Assembly: GCA_023512835.1 (NCBI GenBank)
Contig: CM042090.1
Location: forward strand, 15,488,617-15,552,616
DNA: 64,000 bases
Direction of reading: 5' to 3'
DNA from: Taxillus chinensis
Taxonomy: Eukaryota > Streptophyta > Magnoliopsida > Santalales > Loranthaceae
Below the pieces are notes generated by a model. It was not told the DNA's origin and ran no database searches. It saw only the letters and a program-made list of their open reading frames with translations. Each line of letters begins with the position of its first letter. Position 1 is the first letter of the stretch. A program made the position numbers and the translations under genes. This document shows, piece after piece, positions 48,907 to 60,710 of the stretch.

Positions 48907-50390
48907 GCTTTTCAAGATACTTCTTTGTCTTTTTTATGCTGTTTTTAAAAATTCATTGCACGTAATTGCCTTCTAATGTTACTAATTGTGTTTTAAGAAA
49001 AATTAGTCATGCTTTCTCTTTTATGAGATTTTTTTTATCGACAACTGTTTGTACAAATGTCCTTCTTATGACCTTACTTTGGTGAAGTCCACATCCCAGG
49101 TTCATTAGATGCCTTGACGTGTTTAGATTATAGTACCATTATTATTGACGTGTTTGTGTCTAAAATTTGATTTTTGTAAAGAGTGACCCAGTGATGGAAA
49201 ACAAATATTACGGAGCAGTAACATGGGTTTTCTTTCTAAGCCTTCATTGCCATATCCTTATAATCATCATCATCATCTTCTTCTTCTTCTTTATTCATTT
49301 ATTTATTTATTTATTAATATGGCGTGAAGAGGCTTTTTTCTGAAAACCATGCACCTACTGGCTATGAAACAGATATTGCTATGAGATCTGAGGGTCTTGT
49401 CAATGTTCCCAAAATATATGCTAATAGTTTAACCATGCTGTATCTTCATTTTCGAATGTGTTTTAAGTTTTTAAATTGACGGTTTAAGACTTGATACTGT
49501 TGTTAAAATGTGCTAATCAGTGTTGATATTGTAATCATGTTTGGTTTTGCGTCTGATAATTATATGAGTGGCGAATGATGGAAAAGAATACTATGAAGCA
49601 GCTCTAATCACCTCCATTTTGTAGTTTTTGTGCTCTTTGATATTATTATTACTGGTACTGACGGACAGAACCCAGTTTTCAAGATATTGCTTTGATTTAT
49701 CCTGCTTTTAAAAATTCATTGCACTTAAATGGGTTTCTCATCTTACTAATTCTATTTAAGAAAAATTGTTATGGATAGTCTTTTGCGAGATTTTTTTCAT
49801 TATACAGATGCTCTTATATTATGACCTTTGGCCATGTTCACATCCTAGGTTCATTATCTACCCTTTGGTTTAGATAAATAGACACTGTTATCTCTACTTT
49901 TTTGATGTTTGTGTTTAATTTTTTATTTTTGTATAGACTGCCCGATGATGGAAAAAAAATATTATGGAGCAGTAAAATTGGTTTTCTTTCTAAGCCTCCA
50001 TCGCCATATCTTCTTCCACTTCTTCTTCTTCCACTTCTTCTTCTTATGTATTTTATTTATTTATTAATATGGTGTGAAGAGGCTTTTTCTGAAAACCATT
50101 CACTTACTGGCTATGAAACAGATATAGCTATGAGATCTGAGGGTCTTGTCAATGTTCCTAAATATATGTAAATAGTTTTACCATGCTGTTTCTTTTTTTT
50201 TTTTTTTTTTGCAGTTTTCAGTGTTTTAACCTTGTTTTAAGTGTTTGAATTGACTTAAAATGCGCTGTTGAGTGGTATTGTAATCATGTTTGGTTTTGCG
50301 TCTGATAATTCTCATTGCTAATGATGGGAAACAAATATTATGAAGCAGGTCTGATCACCGTGTTAAGAGGTTTTTTTTTTTTTTGAAAGA
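48907..50390. repeat. Tandem duplication (~750 bp) with a motif at ~375-bp spacing
   Basis: Unit 1 is about 48907-49673 and unit 2 about 49674-50390. Long shared stretches include TTTTAAAAATTCATTGCAC, GGTTTTCTTTCTAAGCCT, TACTGGCTATGAAACAGATA, ATGAGATCTGAGGGTCTTGT and GTAATCATGTTTGGTTTTGC. A core resembling GATGATGGAAAACAAATATT then ATGAAGCAG occurs four times, starting at 49193, 49577, 49947 and 50323, so spacings are 384, 370 and 376 bp. This implies an older half-unit duplicated before the 750-bp event. A frame in unit 2 reads GYETDIAMRSEGLVNVPK, and the matching piece in unit 1 is preserved, yet I recognise no protein. Confidence 0.75.
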
Positions 50391-53300
50391 TCGCTCGGTC
50401 AATGAACTTCTATATCTATGGGATCTCTCTCATTTACTGATCTGTGTAGACGTTTCCTTACCGCCTATGCTTCAAGATGTCTTCGTGGGTATCCTTGACC
50501 CAGTTTTTCCTCTTCCTGCCCTCGGTATCGCCCTCAATGACTAGACCATTTGTGGAGGGAAAATTTAGCAGCCCTTAACTGGGCAATTTTAGCCCTCCAG
50601 TTTTCTTTGGAATGAGAATGTTCATTCTATACGATTCCTCACCCTTTTGTTATTTAGTTGTGGTTAATTGCGTAATGACTTCGTCTGTCTTTTGTTCTTT
50701 ATTATATTGGATTCTAATGTTTGTGTTTCCTTTCTTTTCTCACCGTCGTCTTTGATCCTGATGAGTCATCTTGTTCTATTTAGTTATGTACAGCAATGCA
50801 GTTGGAGTGAGGACTTTACCATTTCAATTAAACAGCCCAATTCACGTGAATTTTATTTGCCTAAATATAGCATTAAATTTAATGTTTCACAATATTAGGT
50901 ATTTTATTATCAAAAAGAATAGTTTAATCATCAAAAGTTGGCCGGATGCAACTTTGATTACTTTTATGCTCAATAATGTTCTCTTTTCTAACATATTTTA
51001 CCATTTTAAGTATTTGCATGTAACTTCTGGGAGGTGGTATAACATATCGTTTTTTTCACCTTTAAGATTTTAATTACGAATCTACCCAAATATATCTTTC
51101 CGGTAAAAGAAATCCATTATGATTGGGCTTTAAAAATAGAGGCTATTCCCCCTATCGGAGTAAGTAGAAGCAGGTACCTTTAAATATGAAGTATGCAATA
51201 TTTCGTTTGGTAAGATATAAATAGAATAACTTTTTAGGGTAAGGAATGGAGTCTGATCGCCCACCATAAAATTAAAGAAATATTTTAATTTTTATCAAGT
51301 GAGTCCTGTTGTCTCAGAAAACAAACATGATAGCTTAAAAGTATTAGAGTATTATTTTTGATAATATAATTATTTTTTAAAATAATTGGTTAAAGTAAGT
51401 GTTTGAAATTTATTTGGGTTTATTATTTTTTTAAAATATTTTTGTTTTTAAAAATAGTTATGGTATTATTAAACGTAACCGGTTGTTGTACCCGTATACG
51501 AGTCGTTGGGCTAGACTGGTCGCAGCCCAAAAGTTTCGTGTTGTTGCCCTGTATAGCCCAAAGGTGTACCTTATTGCTACATACTGCCTCATTTTTTATT
51601 ATGTGATTGGATTTTTTACTCTATTAAAATTTTGATTTGAATAACTGTTATGGTAGTTTTATTTTAAATTTAAATTTAAGTTTTATTTGGATTTTTGTTT
51701 TTAGTTTTTTTAGATTCATATTATCTTTTTTCAAAAACACATAATTTTTTCTGTTAAATAGATTTTGTTTTTAAATTTAAAATTTAAAATTAATTTTAAT
51801 AAAATTAAAGTCATAAAATTGCACTGGCTGTACTTTCTTCAAGGTGCTTGCAAGTAAAAAGATGAAACCCCGTAACTTCCATTATCTCCATAATATTGAG
51901 GCTCTTGGTAGACGTTTGGTGTAGGAGAACAAAATTTATTTGAATCACTTTCTAGGGAAAAGTTCAGCTTTATTAGCTTATTATCTCTTTTTATTTTTAA
52001 TTTATGTTCTGTAAAAAAGGAAAATAACAAGGTTTTGCAATGAAAGATGAAGGTTAATAAAGATTCAAAGGCTTGAAAGGTTTGATTTTAAAGACTTTGA
52101 ATTTTAAATTATAAAGTTTTAAATTAAATTAAATAGAATGTAAATTACAATGCTTGAAATTTAAAGGTTACAAGAAATTAAAATTGAGATTATAAATTAA
52201 CTTAAGCGAAATTGACCTCTCTGATGGCTCTTACTTTAAACTACGTTAACTCATAGGTGTCAAATGGATTATTGTAGTTTATGATGAATTGATTTTCTTA
52301 CGGAGTCATTTTTAAGAGCCAAAACATTGTCTTTTTTTTTTTTTGACACACGACACTATACCTCCTTTTAAAAGCCAAAACATGGTGACCTATCAAATAT
52401 AACGTGATAGATAGGACATGGCAATGAATACCTTAAATATACAGACAATGATGTATTTTCAAAGCATTTAAGTTTACTTTGAGATGGAACACCGAAATAT
52501 AATTCATCGTCTTGACCCTCTTTAAAATGTGTGTTGAGTTATGTTTGAATAAAATTCACTTTGAACTGAAGGCTTTGGATTACTTTGGCCCTCTATAAGA
52601 TATTTGTTTTGTCTTGAAGTGCTTTGGTTGTGTTGGGGCTTTTCTTTTTTACTGAATTAGTTTCTTTGTCTCAAACTCTTTTGAAATGAGCATTTGGGTT
52701 TTTATTTAGATTTTTCATTTTCTTTGAGATTCCGAAGTTATTTGAGTTATTAAACTGTTGCTTCATACCTGTTGGAGATATTGAAGTGTTTTTTGGTCAA
52801 CTTGAACTTTTATTAGCTATTTTTTAGTGTTTTTGTTCCAAACTCAACTTCATCCCTTTGACTTGGCCTTTTTTTTTTTATGGTATTTTCTAAAAATAAA
52901 AATATCATGAATTACATTATTATAGCTACCTAAAATGACAAAATCATTTTTTTGAATATCATATTTCTATTAATTTTGTTTTATATGTTAAAATCACTAA
53001 CATGCCACCACATTTCCATCACGACGCACACGTATATTAATATAAATTATCAAATTAAGCATATAAAAATCATCATATCTAAGTAGCACCTCATGATATG
53101 AATGATGAGGCGGGGAAAATATAATGCATAGAGTGCAAAATAGTTTGTCTAACCCATAGCGTATTCATAAAAAGATGGTGTACTCAAGACATGAACTTTA
53201 CATTACACCCAATGAACAACTAACGATAAACGTGATGCTGTATGCCAACCCATGATGCATTGTCAACGACAAAAGCATACTATCAAAGTTTAATTTCATT

Positions 53301-53995
53301 AAACTCACGTGTAAAGTAAAGCCCACATATCCTAGTGGCACTCTTTGCCATCTCTAATGCCGACAATAACATTTCCATGATAGTCTTAATTTTTACTTGA
53401 CAAATAAACAATCATGTCATAACATGAAGTTACAAATTTGGATAAACATCAAATCAAACATGTAACGATTTTTATTGGATACATAACTTTATCAAATAAC
53501 AAAAACAAAAAACTCACATAAAACGTGTATTGATTTGTTATTTGAATATCAAATAACAAAAAAAAAAAAGCTGTTGTATATTAGTTATAATTCATATTTG
53601 TTTGAGAAACAAAAATTTACTATCACTTTATAGGTCGCTTATATTCATATCTCTAATTATATTAGAGACATAATAGTTGTAAGCAAATAGGAAAACATTA
53701 TATATATAATATATATTTTGAAAACAAAAGATAAACTTTGATGACTTTGAGAAATCTATTATTAAGGGATTAAATAATTTAAAGTTTTTTCTTGAAATGA
53801 ATTAATTAATCTTTCCATATTTTGTTTCTTCTTCTTCTTCAAAAAGTAGTTAATATCGTAATCCGGTATACCTACGTATATAATAAATAATAGATACGTG
53901 GCCGTTATGCAAATAAAATAATAATCGTATGGATCGATGCCTCCCAGCTATTGACTCAGTTGCTGACTTAATTACTCCCCCACACTGCACTGCTG
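50391..53995. other. Intergenic DNA, no gene supported
   Basis: 50391-50630 has intermediate GC and a stop-free + strand stretch of about 50 codons that includes LLYLWDLSHLLICVDVSLPP, which may be a transposon or gene remnant. 51470-51590 is another small GC-richer patch. The rest is AT-rich with short frames only (50668-50898, 50771-51073, 51403-51606, 51839-52030), none with recognisable domains. Confidence 0.5.
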
Positions 53996-55122
53996 CTTCA
54001 ACACCCCACACACACAGAACCGAGTCAATCGTCTGACTCGTCTCCCTCTCTCTCTCTCTCTCTCTCACTCACTCTCATACGCCCCATACGCGCCAGCGTA
54101 GACTCAGCTCCGTCCTCCACGTGTCGGACCCCGCGCTTTTCAACCAATCACCGTGTCAAGACTCCGTCGCCCACCCTTTTAACCCGCCCCCACGCCTCAC
54201 CAGTTACCAGTCACCGGTCAGTCACCACCCAAGGCCAAACGACGTCGCTCTGCTCGCCCTGCGGAAAGGAGGGGGGGGCGACGGGCCCACCACCACGTAG
54301 ATGACCGCCATCATTACCGTACGGACGGACAGCGATGTGGGTCCCCAAATATCAGGAAGCACACCATAGCGCGGATGATCGCCGTGACGAATCGAATCAG
54401 CGGCTGAGATATTCCTTCCCCATCCGGGCAGCGCGCGAGGCGTGTGCGATCCGTGTTGGGTGCGCGTAACACTAGAACACAGTCAGATTATATTAACATC
54501 CAACGTTTGTGTGTGTGTGTGTGTGTTTTTTTTTTTTTTTTAAACCATTACCAACCCAAGTTAATTTTAAGAGTTTTTTTTATCGCACTGTACTTTACTA
54601 ATAACCGAGCTTTATTTTGATTTTATTATTATAAATAAATAAATAAATAAATAAAGAAGTAATGGTTATAAAATTAATAATTATTTTTTTTTTGTTTTCC
54701 ACGCCCGCACACTGCTGCCCACATGTACGCGGCCTCAGACCCCAATAAAACGCCCCTCCCTCAGCGTAGGGTTTCGCAAATCCAATTGTCTGGTCTGTTC
54801 CCTCCTCCCTCCTCCCTCCTCCCCCACCCCAATTCGTTGGTTATATTTGGTTTGGTTGTACAAATAAAATTCGAATTCAGGGCTTGGGTTCGATTCAAGT
54901 TGTGGTTGTGTTGGGAGATTTGATTGATTGATTGATTGATCCATCGATCGATTAATTGATTTGATTTGATTTTAGGGTTGGTTGGTCGGTCGGTCGGTCG
55001 GTTGTTGTTGTTGCCTCATCCAATTGCCTAATCTAGGGTTTCAAAATTTTTGGGGATTTGGTGTTTGTTTGTTGGTTTGTTTGGTGTGTCCGTCGATGTG
55101 AGAGGGGAGAAGGAGAAAGAGA
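53996..55122 (+). promoter_or_regulatory. Promoter and 5' leader of the ROH1-like gene
   Basis: A marked rise in GC starts near 53930. The region holds a CT-rich run (54043-54066), a G-box CACGTG at 54118-54123, a CCAAT-type sequence near 54143, a (GT)n plus T run (about 54510-54540), an (AAAT)n run (54632-54655) and telo-box-like TAGGGTTT near 54769 and 55035. The last 250 bases before the ATG carry GATT and GGTC/GGTT tandem repeats (about 54918-55012). The transcription start is not certain; CCCAATAAAACGCC at about 54740 is one TATA-like candidate. Confidence 0.45.
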
Positions 55123-56316
55123 ATGCCAGCAACGGATTACCAGGGTTCGTCAGTGGGGTTTGTGAGTCTAGGCCGATCGATTCTCAGCATCAACCGTCGC
55201 GACCAAGTCCACTCCATGGATTCGTCCCCGCACCGTGACGGCGCCACCGTCCAGGAGGTGGACCTAGAATCGTTCCAGAGGCGGGTCACGGATCGGTTGG
55301 CCGACCTGTCGGCCTGCACCTCCGACGAGTTGCTGTCGCTGGCCTGGATTCGAAAGCTGCTGGGCGTGTTCTTAAGCTGCCAGGAGGAGTTCAGAGCCAT
55401 CGTCGTCTCCAGCACCAAGGGCCAGGTCGCCAAACCCCCAATCGACCGCATCGTCTGCGACTTCTACGACCGCAGCGTCAAGGCCCTTGACGTCTGCAAT
55501 GCGATTCGCGACGGAATCGATCAGATCCGCCAGTGGCAGAAGCTGCTGGAGATCGTCCTGTGCGCGTTGGGGAGCCAGAAGGGCAGTGTCGGGGAGGGTC
55601 ATTTCCGCCGGGCCAAGAAAGCTCTCATCGATCTCGCTATCGGATTGCTCGATGAGAAGGACTCCGGCTCCGCTGTCGCTGCCCAGCGTAACCGCTCCTT
55701 TGGACGGAACAATGCCGGCGGCGGCAGGGATCACAAGTCGCTCGGCCATTTCCGGTCTCTCTCCTGGAGTGTATCCAGGTCTTGGTCCGCCGCTCGCCAG
55801 ATCCAGGCCATAGGGAATAACCTCGCTGCCCCCAAGGCCAATGAAACCATGGCCACCAATGGCCTTGCCGTCACCGTTTTCACTATGAGTTCGGTGCTTC
55901 TCTTTGTAATGTGGGCTCTGGTCGCCGCTATCCCCTGTCAGGACCGCGGCCTGCAGACCCATTTCTCCATTCCTCGCCAATTCAGCTGGGCAGCTCCGAT
56001 TCTGTCCCTGCACGAGCGAATCATGGAGGAGTCCAAGAAGAGGGACAGGAAGAACGCGCCGGGTTTGCTCAGGGAGATTCATGAGATCGAGAAATGCGCT
56101 CGCCATTTGAACGAGTTGACTGACTCGGTTCAGTTCCCATTGACGGAGGAGAAGGAAGGAGAGGTGAAGCAAGGGGCTATGGAGGTGGGTCAGGTTTGCG
56201 AGGCCATAAAGGATGGGCTGGACCCATTGGAGCGCCAGGTGAGGGAAGTGTTCCATAGGATCGTGAGGAGCCGAACGGAGGGACTGGACTCTTTGGGGAA
56301 GGCTGGTACGGACTAA
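55123..56316 (+). CDS. ROH1-like / BYPASS1-related protein (DUF793)
   Basis: An intronless 397-aa frame. The N-terminus [10 protein letters not shown], followed by [19 protein letters not shown], is the opening that I associate with the plant ROH1 family (DUF793, related to BYPASS1). Arabidopsis ROH1 binds the exocyst subunit EXO70A1 and influences mucilage secretion, so a role in secretion or membrane trafficking is likely. The conserved [12 protein letters not shown] segment starts at about residue 49 and a helical region follows to about 190. A Ser/Arg-rich stretch (about 205-225, [20 protein letters not shown]) precedes one hydrophobic segment at about 246-266, probably a membrane anchor, and a charged helical C-terminus. 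Length fits the family. The choice of ATG fits the family start; an upstream in-frame ATG was not seen. A long antisense frame over the same bases is a by-product of high GC. Confidence 0.92.
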   Translation: MPATDYQGSSVGFVSLGRSILSINRRDQVHSMDSSPHRDGATVQEVDLESFQRRVTDRLADLSACTSDELLSLAWIRKLLGVFLSCQEEFRAIVVSSTKGQVAKPPIDRIVCDFYDRSVKALDVCNAIRDGIDQIRQWQKLLEIVLCALGSQKGSVGEGHFRRAKKALIDLAIGLLDEKDSGSAVAAQRNRSFGRNNAGGGRDHKSLGHFRSLSWSVSRSWSAARQIQAIGNNLAAPKANETMATNGLAVTVFTMSSVLLFVMWALVAAIPCQDRGLQTHFSIPRQFSWAAPILSLHERIMEESKKRDRKNAPGLLREIHEIEKCARHLNELTDSVQFPLTEEKEGEVKQGAMEVGQVCEAIKDGLDPLERQVREVFHRIVRSRTEGLDSLGKAGTD

Positions 56317-56990
56317 ATTGCATTTCTGTATTGTTTCACCGATTGTTAAACTCGCAGAAATGCATTTAGATTTTTGTTTTTTTGGGGGGTGCAATAGGGT
56401 GGGAAAAAAAATGAAGAATGGACTTGAAGTTGTGTGCACAGGAAGCAGAAATAAAGAATAAAATGGCTTAGACATCTCAACTTTGATGTATTTAGTTAAC
56501 TTCCATATGTGGTGTGTAAAGGGATGGACGATATGGGGTGGGTCGCCCGGTAAGGATGTAGTCTGGCTGGCTCTTGTTACTATTTGTATAATTCAAGTTC
56601 TGTGTATGAGTTGCATCCTCTCGTTGTAGCCGATTTTTGTGTTGGAGTCTTATACTTCCGTTTATAGTATATACATTATTCATTGCTTAAAAGAGAGCAT
56701 TATCATTGTCCATTCATCTGTTTTGTTTTTTTTTTTCTCATCAGCATTGCTACCGATAGGAACTGTACTCATTCTTGTTTATGGGCCACCTGGTAAACAT
56801 GGGTTCCCCGCGTTAGCAGTTCATTATCACGGTTAACAATATGGATGGGGCTTGTCCATTTTCTCGTTACTATTTCTGGCAATTTTCCCTGTAGCAGTCG
56901 TTTTACTGTCTGCCTCTTCCATGAAGCTGGAACTGGCCCTCTAATAGCCTTTTCAATAAATTTCAAATTGGTTTAATTCATTTACTGTCG
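56317..56990 (+). other. 3' untranslated and downstream region of the ROH1-like gene
   Basis: After TAA at 56314-56316 an AATAAA signal lies at 56450-56455 within GAAATAAAGAATAAAAT, giving a likely 3' UTR of about 150-180 bases. Sequence to 56990 has intermediate GC and two small frames but no gene that I can support. Confidence 0.5.
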
Positions 56991-57445
56991 ATCCGTATGG
57001 AATTTTGTATGGGATTGAGTTGCTTAAAGGTGGGTACTCTAGTACTCCTTGGCCTCTGCAGCTGTTCTATTGAGAGCGAAAACTCTCTCAGTTGACTAGT
57101 TCTTTAGAAGTCTGTTTCCATGCGTTGATATCGAGGGGAGTTCATTTTGACACCCAATTGTTTTCTCTGTAGTTAGAAAGCCGCAGACTCGATGTTGCTT
57201 CTAATTAACCATCCAGATTTTTATCTTTGATTTTTTGTCATGGTCAATCATGAAAGGGGATAAAAAAAGTTACATATTGATGCTTGATAAGCGCTCCTAA
57301 TTGCTTACAAACGTCGAGGAATTGAAGTTAGATGTCATTTAATCTTAATGTGTGTGTGTATGTGAGAGAGCGAGAGAGATGGAGAGAGAGAGAGAGTTGG
57401 GTTATACACCAGGTTATTCTGATTTTTTTTCTTCATCCCACCGAT

Positions 57446-57541
57446 GTGAACGGAAAAGATGACACCTGGTCATGTAAATTGGTCAAACACCACGTGAACA
57501 GAAAAGATGGAAGGTCTCATGTAAATTGGTCAAACACCCAT
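57446..57541. repeat. Two-copy 48-bp tandem repeat
   Basis: Copies at 57446-57493 and 57494-57541. Both begin GTGAAC and contain AAAAGATG and CATGTAAATTGGTCAAACAC, with a few substitutions between them. Confidence 0.85.
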
Positions 57542-58146
57542 TTTCTCGAGCCATGAGAGGGGGCTGTTTGACCCAGTCTATTTTCTGCAAAAAAAAAAAA
57601 AACCCATTAGGTTCATCCATTTTCAACCCCAAGAAATCCTAGAAGAGTGGAATATCATGAGTGCGCTTTGACCGAGACATATGAGTATCTGACTCGGTGC
57701 TCTGCATTCAATTGTCAGAAGATTTTCCGCCCCCATCTCAGTGTCCTCAGCCGGCTCGGCTCCCCTTCCTGCCATACTAGTGACCGACTGTTATGCTGCA
57801 CTTAATGCGTGCTATTGTGTCTGGTGTGAAGATGTAAGAAGCTTCTTTTTACCGTCGGGTTTCTTTGGATTTAGCCTCCAATAAGTTAGTTATACATCTA
57901 ACTATTATGAGTATAGATGAAAATTTACTTTAATGCGCTAGCTGATATGATCAGAAGTAATAATAAATTTAGATAAATTTATTTAAATTTATAATTTTTG
58001 TTAAAATTTCATATCACCTAATATTTTTTAAGAACTTAAATTATCTTTGCTTTCATGCGTCTCTTTCCACTCTCATCCTTCCCTTCCCCGCTGATGCCCC
58101 CCTGCCCTCCTCCCATTGCCGCCCTCATGTGCCCATCTGAGTAGCT

Positions 58147-58147
<1 letters not shown>

Positions 58148-58232
<85 letters not shown>
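58148..58232. repeat. Long (GA)n microsatellite
   Basis: About 85 bp of GA repeat ending in a short G run, followed by another brief GA tract (58240-58249). It is the longest purine tract in the window. Confidence 0.95.
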
Positions 58233-58238
<6 letters not shown>

Positions 58239-59002
58239 AAGAGAGAGAGATAGGAATTTGGAGAAAATATAAAATAATAATTAAGTAAAAAATATAAATG
58301 ATATTTTGTTAGACTATGATTAATTAAAATAGTACTGTAATGAGCTAACTATAATTTTACTAATTCATTTTAGCTTGTTACTAATCTTCGAAAGATGGAA
58401 CTGCTTTGGAGTGTAGCGTAATTTGAAAATGGGGTGATATTTCGACTGTTGGAGTGAGAATGATACAGAAGTTATCAGGGGGTTTTTATTACATCTACCA
58501 TTTTCTGGAGGAAAATGGCATTTGGGTTTAATTTTGTTGGGATTTCACTCGAGTATTTGATCTGCTTACTGGATAAAATATGTGTCTTCCAATATTAAGG
58601 ATCCAATGAATCCAAACAGATATTCAAAAAATTGCAACCTTGTAAAATTTTTCCTACTCATAAAATAAGTTAGCACCGTGGACATACATTAAACAGAAAT
58701 TTGTTCAAGCCAGCTTTTAAAACTACCTAACTTTTCTAAGTGTGGAAATCAGAGGCAATATTCCTATAAGCAATAAATCAAACCATAAAACCAACAGTGA
58801 ATGAGTTTTTTTTTTTTTTTTTGAAAAATCCCCATAATATATAAAAATCTGAATTTGAACCATGTGAGCAACTAATAAATACTCGCAATTCATTGTTGAA
58901 TGCATTGTTTGATATATTAACTGAAAAACTTATTTTCACGCTATGCATTTATCAGCTTCGGCAATGAATAACAACTATTTATTATACAGCCAGTCAGCCA
59001 CA

Positions 59003-60475
59003 TTACTTTTCATTTTTACCTTTTCTTCTAGCCTTGATCATGCTGACAGCAAGGGCAACCAGGGACGCAAGAATGGCAGAACCCATAAAAAGTTTGGAAG
59101 TTACCACTGCTGCCAGAGTCCCTTCAACAGCTCTACATTCTTTTGGACTTCTTTCTTCGTCATCCTTCTTAAATTCTAAATTGGGTGCTGCTTTAATCCT
59201 TCCTCCGTTGCCCCCTGCATTTTTGAGTTTTTGTGATTCTTGTGGCTTCTCATCCGCTGAGTGTTCCAATGGGAATTTAGATGATTGATCATGTGAATTT
59301 GAAGTTTGCATGTTAATCTTTTGAGCCCCTTTGTCATTGAGGCCTTCCTCTCTCCCCACTTCTGCCAAATTACACTCAACAGTTTTCTGCTCTTCTGGAC
59401 TTCGATCAGTAGCTTGAGCTTGAATTCCAAACCCCGTCTGCTTAGATTTTAAATTGGGTACCGTTTTGATTCCTTCTTGTTGCTTCTCATCAGTGGAGTG
59501 CTCCAATGGTAATTTAGCTCCTTTACCGCTCGGACCTTTCTCCTTCACCTCTGCTGAATCCACTTCAACAGTTGTTCTCTGCTTGACCCTCTTTTGATCA
59601 TCTCTCACATTTTCAACCACTTGGGATTCAAATTGTGGTGGCTTCTCGCCAGCAGTGTATTCCCATGGGAATTTAGATGCTTGGTCATGTGCATTTCTTC
59701 CTAATTCTGCAAACTCAGGACTATGATCTCCTCCTGATGATTCTTGGGGTAGCATGCTGCTTCCTGCTTCTAAGACGTCCTCTTCTTTATTTGATCCAGC
59801 TATTTTATTTTCTGTAGTTTCTGTTACTGGCTCTCCTTCAACCCTAGCCATATTTTGTTTCATCCCTTCATCACTTTCATGCTGCCTTTTGGGTTCAACT
59901 TCCTTGGGGAATGGTGGCCGATATGTATCTCTGGTGCCTTTTATTTGTGGAGTTTCCTCTGCAAGAGCTTCCCCAATGCCAACCCCATGGAGACCCTGCT
60001 CCAACTTTGGCATGGCTATCGTCAAAATGGATTCTTCATCATTAAATGTTGCCTTGATTTGGTCCAAAAGCACTCCCTTGGGTATCCTAAAAGCCTTTCT
60101 GAATCCCTTCCCCCTTTCTCTATTGCGCAAATTTAAGCCCCCACAATCACCAGCTCTTGAAATGACTTCTCCCCACTAATTTCCATTTCTGACCCATCTT
60201 CGTTTATCCTTATCTCTATACCTCTTTCACTGCACCCTGCATTTTCTTACGACGTCCAATTCAAGACAACAAAAACAAAAAAACAAAAAAAAATCCCTGA
60301 AATAATATAAACTCACACAATAAAAGAGATTTGTACCTTTGACTTTGAGGAAGAACATGGTCTCTGTCTCTGTAGACAAAAAGTGAGGATCTGCTTGGCC
60401 TCTGGCAATCCGAAGGTCTGTGACAATGGAGGCACGATTGGTTTTGGTAATCTTGAGCCCCAATTCGAGTGCCAT
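59003..60475 (-). pseudogene. RTM2-like Hsp20-domain protein gene with a frame break
   Basis: Exon 1 is 60475-60337 (MALELGLKITKTNRASIVTD onward), then a 100-bp GT-AG intron (60336-60237), then exon 2 from 60236. The alpha-crystallin-like domain starts in exon 1 and continues in exon 2 (IEIRINEDGSEMEISGEK), but the frame reaches a TAA about 80 aa from the start, right after a run of five G (+ strand C run 60138-60142). The next frame resumes the same domain at once (GFRKAFRIPKGVLLDQIKAT, FNDEESILTIAMPKL) and stays open for 375 codons to 59003. Beyond the domain are a Glu/Lys-rich region with three degenerate repeats and one hydrophobic helix near the end (SKLFMGSAILASLVALAVSM), as in RTM2 and related plant Hsp20 proteins that restrict potyvirus movement or anchor to ER-like membranes. 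Either one G is missing from the assembly or the gene is recently disabled. Confidence 0.8.
59105..59690 (-). repeat. Three degenerate repeats within the RTM2-like C-terminal region
   Basis: In the long exon 2 frame the pattern recurs three times: a KFP or KLP core with EH/EY and EKxxQ (SKFPWEYTAGEKPPQ, AKLPLEHSTDEKQQE, SKFPLEHSADEKPQE), then in two of the copies an IK-x-x-PNL motif, and then VE-x-x-x-AEV or a relative. Each unit is about 60-75 residues. The repeats are hydrophilic and probably disordered. Confidence 0.65.
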
Positions 60476-60710
60476 GGCTCATCAATGATGTTTTCCGAAG
60501 AAAATAGTAAATACAGAAGGTGGAGAAGTGCATGATGGATGCAGATTGCAGAATTAGGAGTGGCAGCCCAAGCGCAAAGCACATATGCTTTACTTCGTAA
60601 ATTGCCATGGGTTGGAGCCCGGGAGAGGTCACGTTTCCATAATCAGCTACGTACATCTCTCGTCTTTTGACAGATCCATTTTAAATTAATAATATATAAT
60701 AAATAAATAA
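60476..60710 (-). promoter_or_regulatory. Promoter and leader of the RTM2-like gene, with possible upstream frame
   Basis: On the - strand TTATATATT (60691-60700) is a good TATA candidate about 220 bases before the ATG at 60475, placing transcription start near 60665. If so, an upstream ATG at 60656 opens a frame of 131 codons that overlaps the main ATG out of frame, which would lower translation. If transcription starts downstream of 60654 the upstream ATG is not included. Confidence 0.4.

Larger units (their letters stand above)
56991..58990. other. Intergenic DNA with tandem repeats
   Basis: No gene seen. It includes a 48-bp direct duplication (57446-57541), a GA-rich patch at 57364-57394, a GC-richer patch at about 57640-57790, a short CT-rich run (58060-58130) and a long GA microsatellite (58148-58232), the clearest of which are listed separately. 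Confidence 0.55.

Noticed and set aside
55487..55813. 108-codon + frame inside the ROH1-like CDS
   Set aside because: Out-of-frame shadow of the real coding sequence.
55372..56475. 367-codon - strand frame opposite the ROH1-like gene
   Set aside because: It mirrors a GC-rich sense CDS with a clear protein family. The antisense translation has no domain and begins in the sense 3' UTR.
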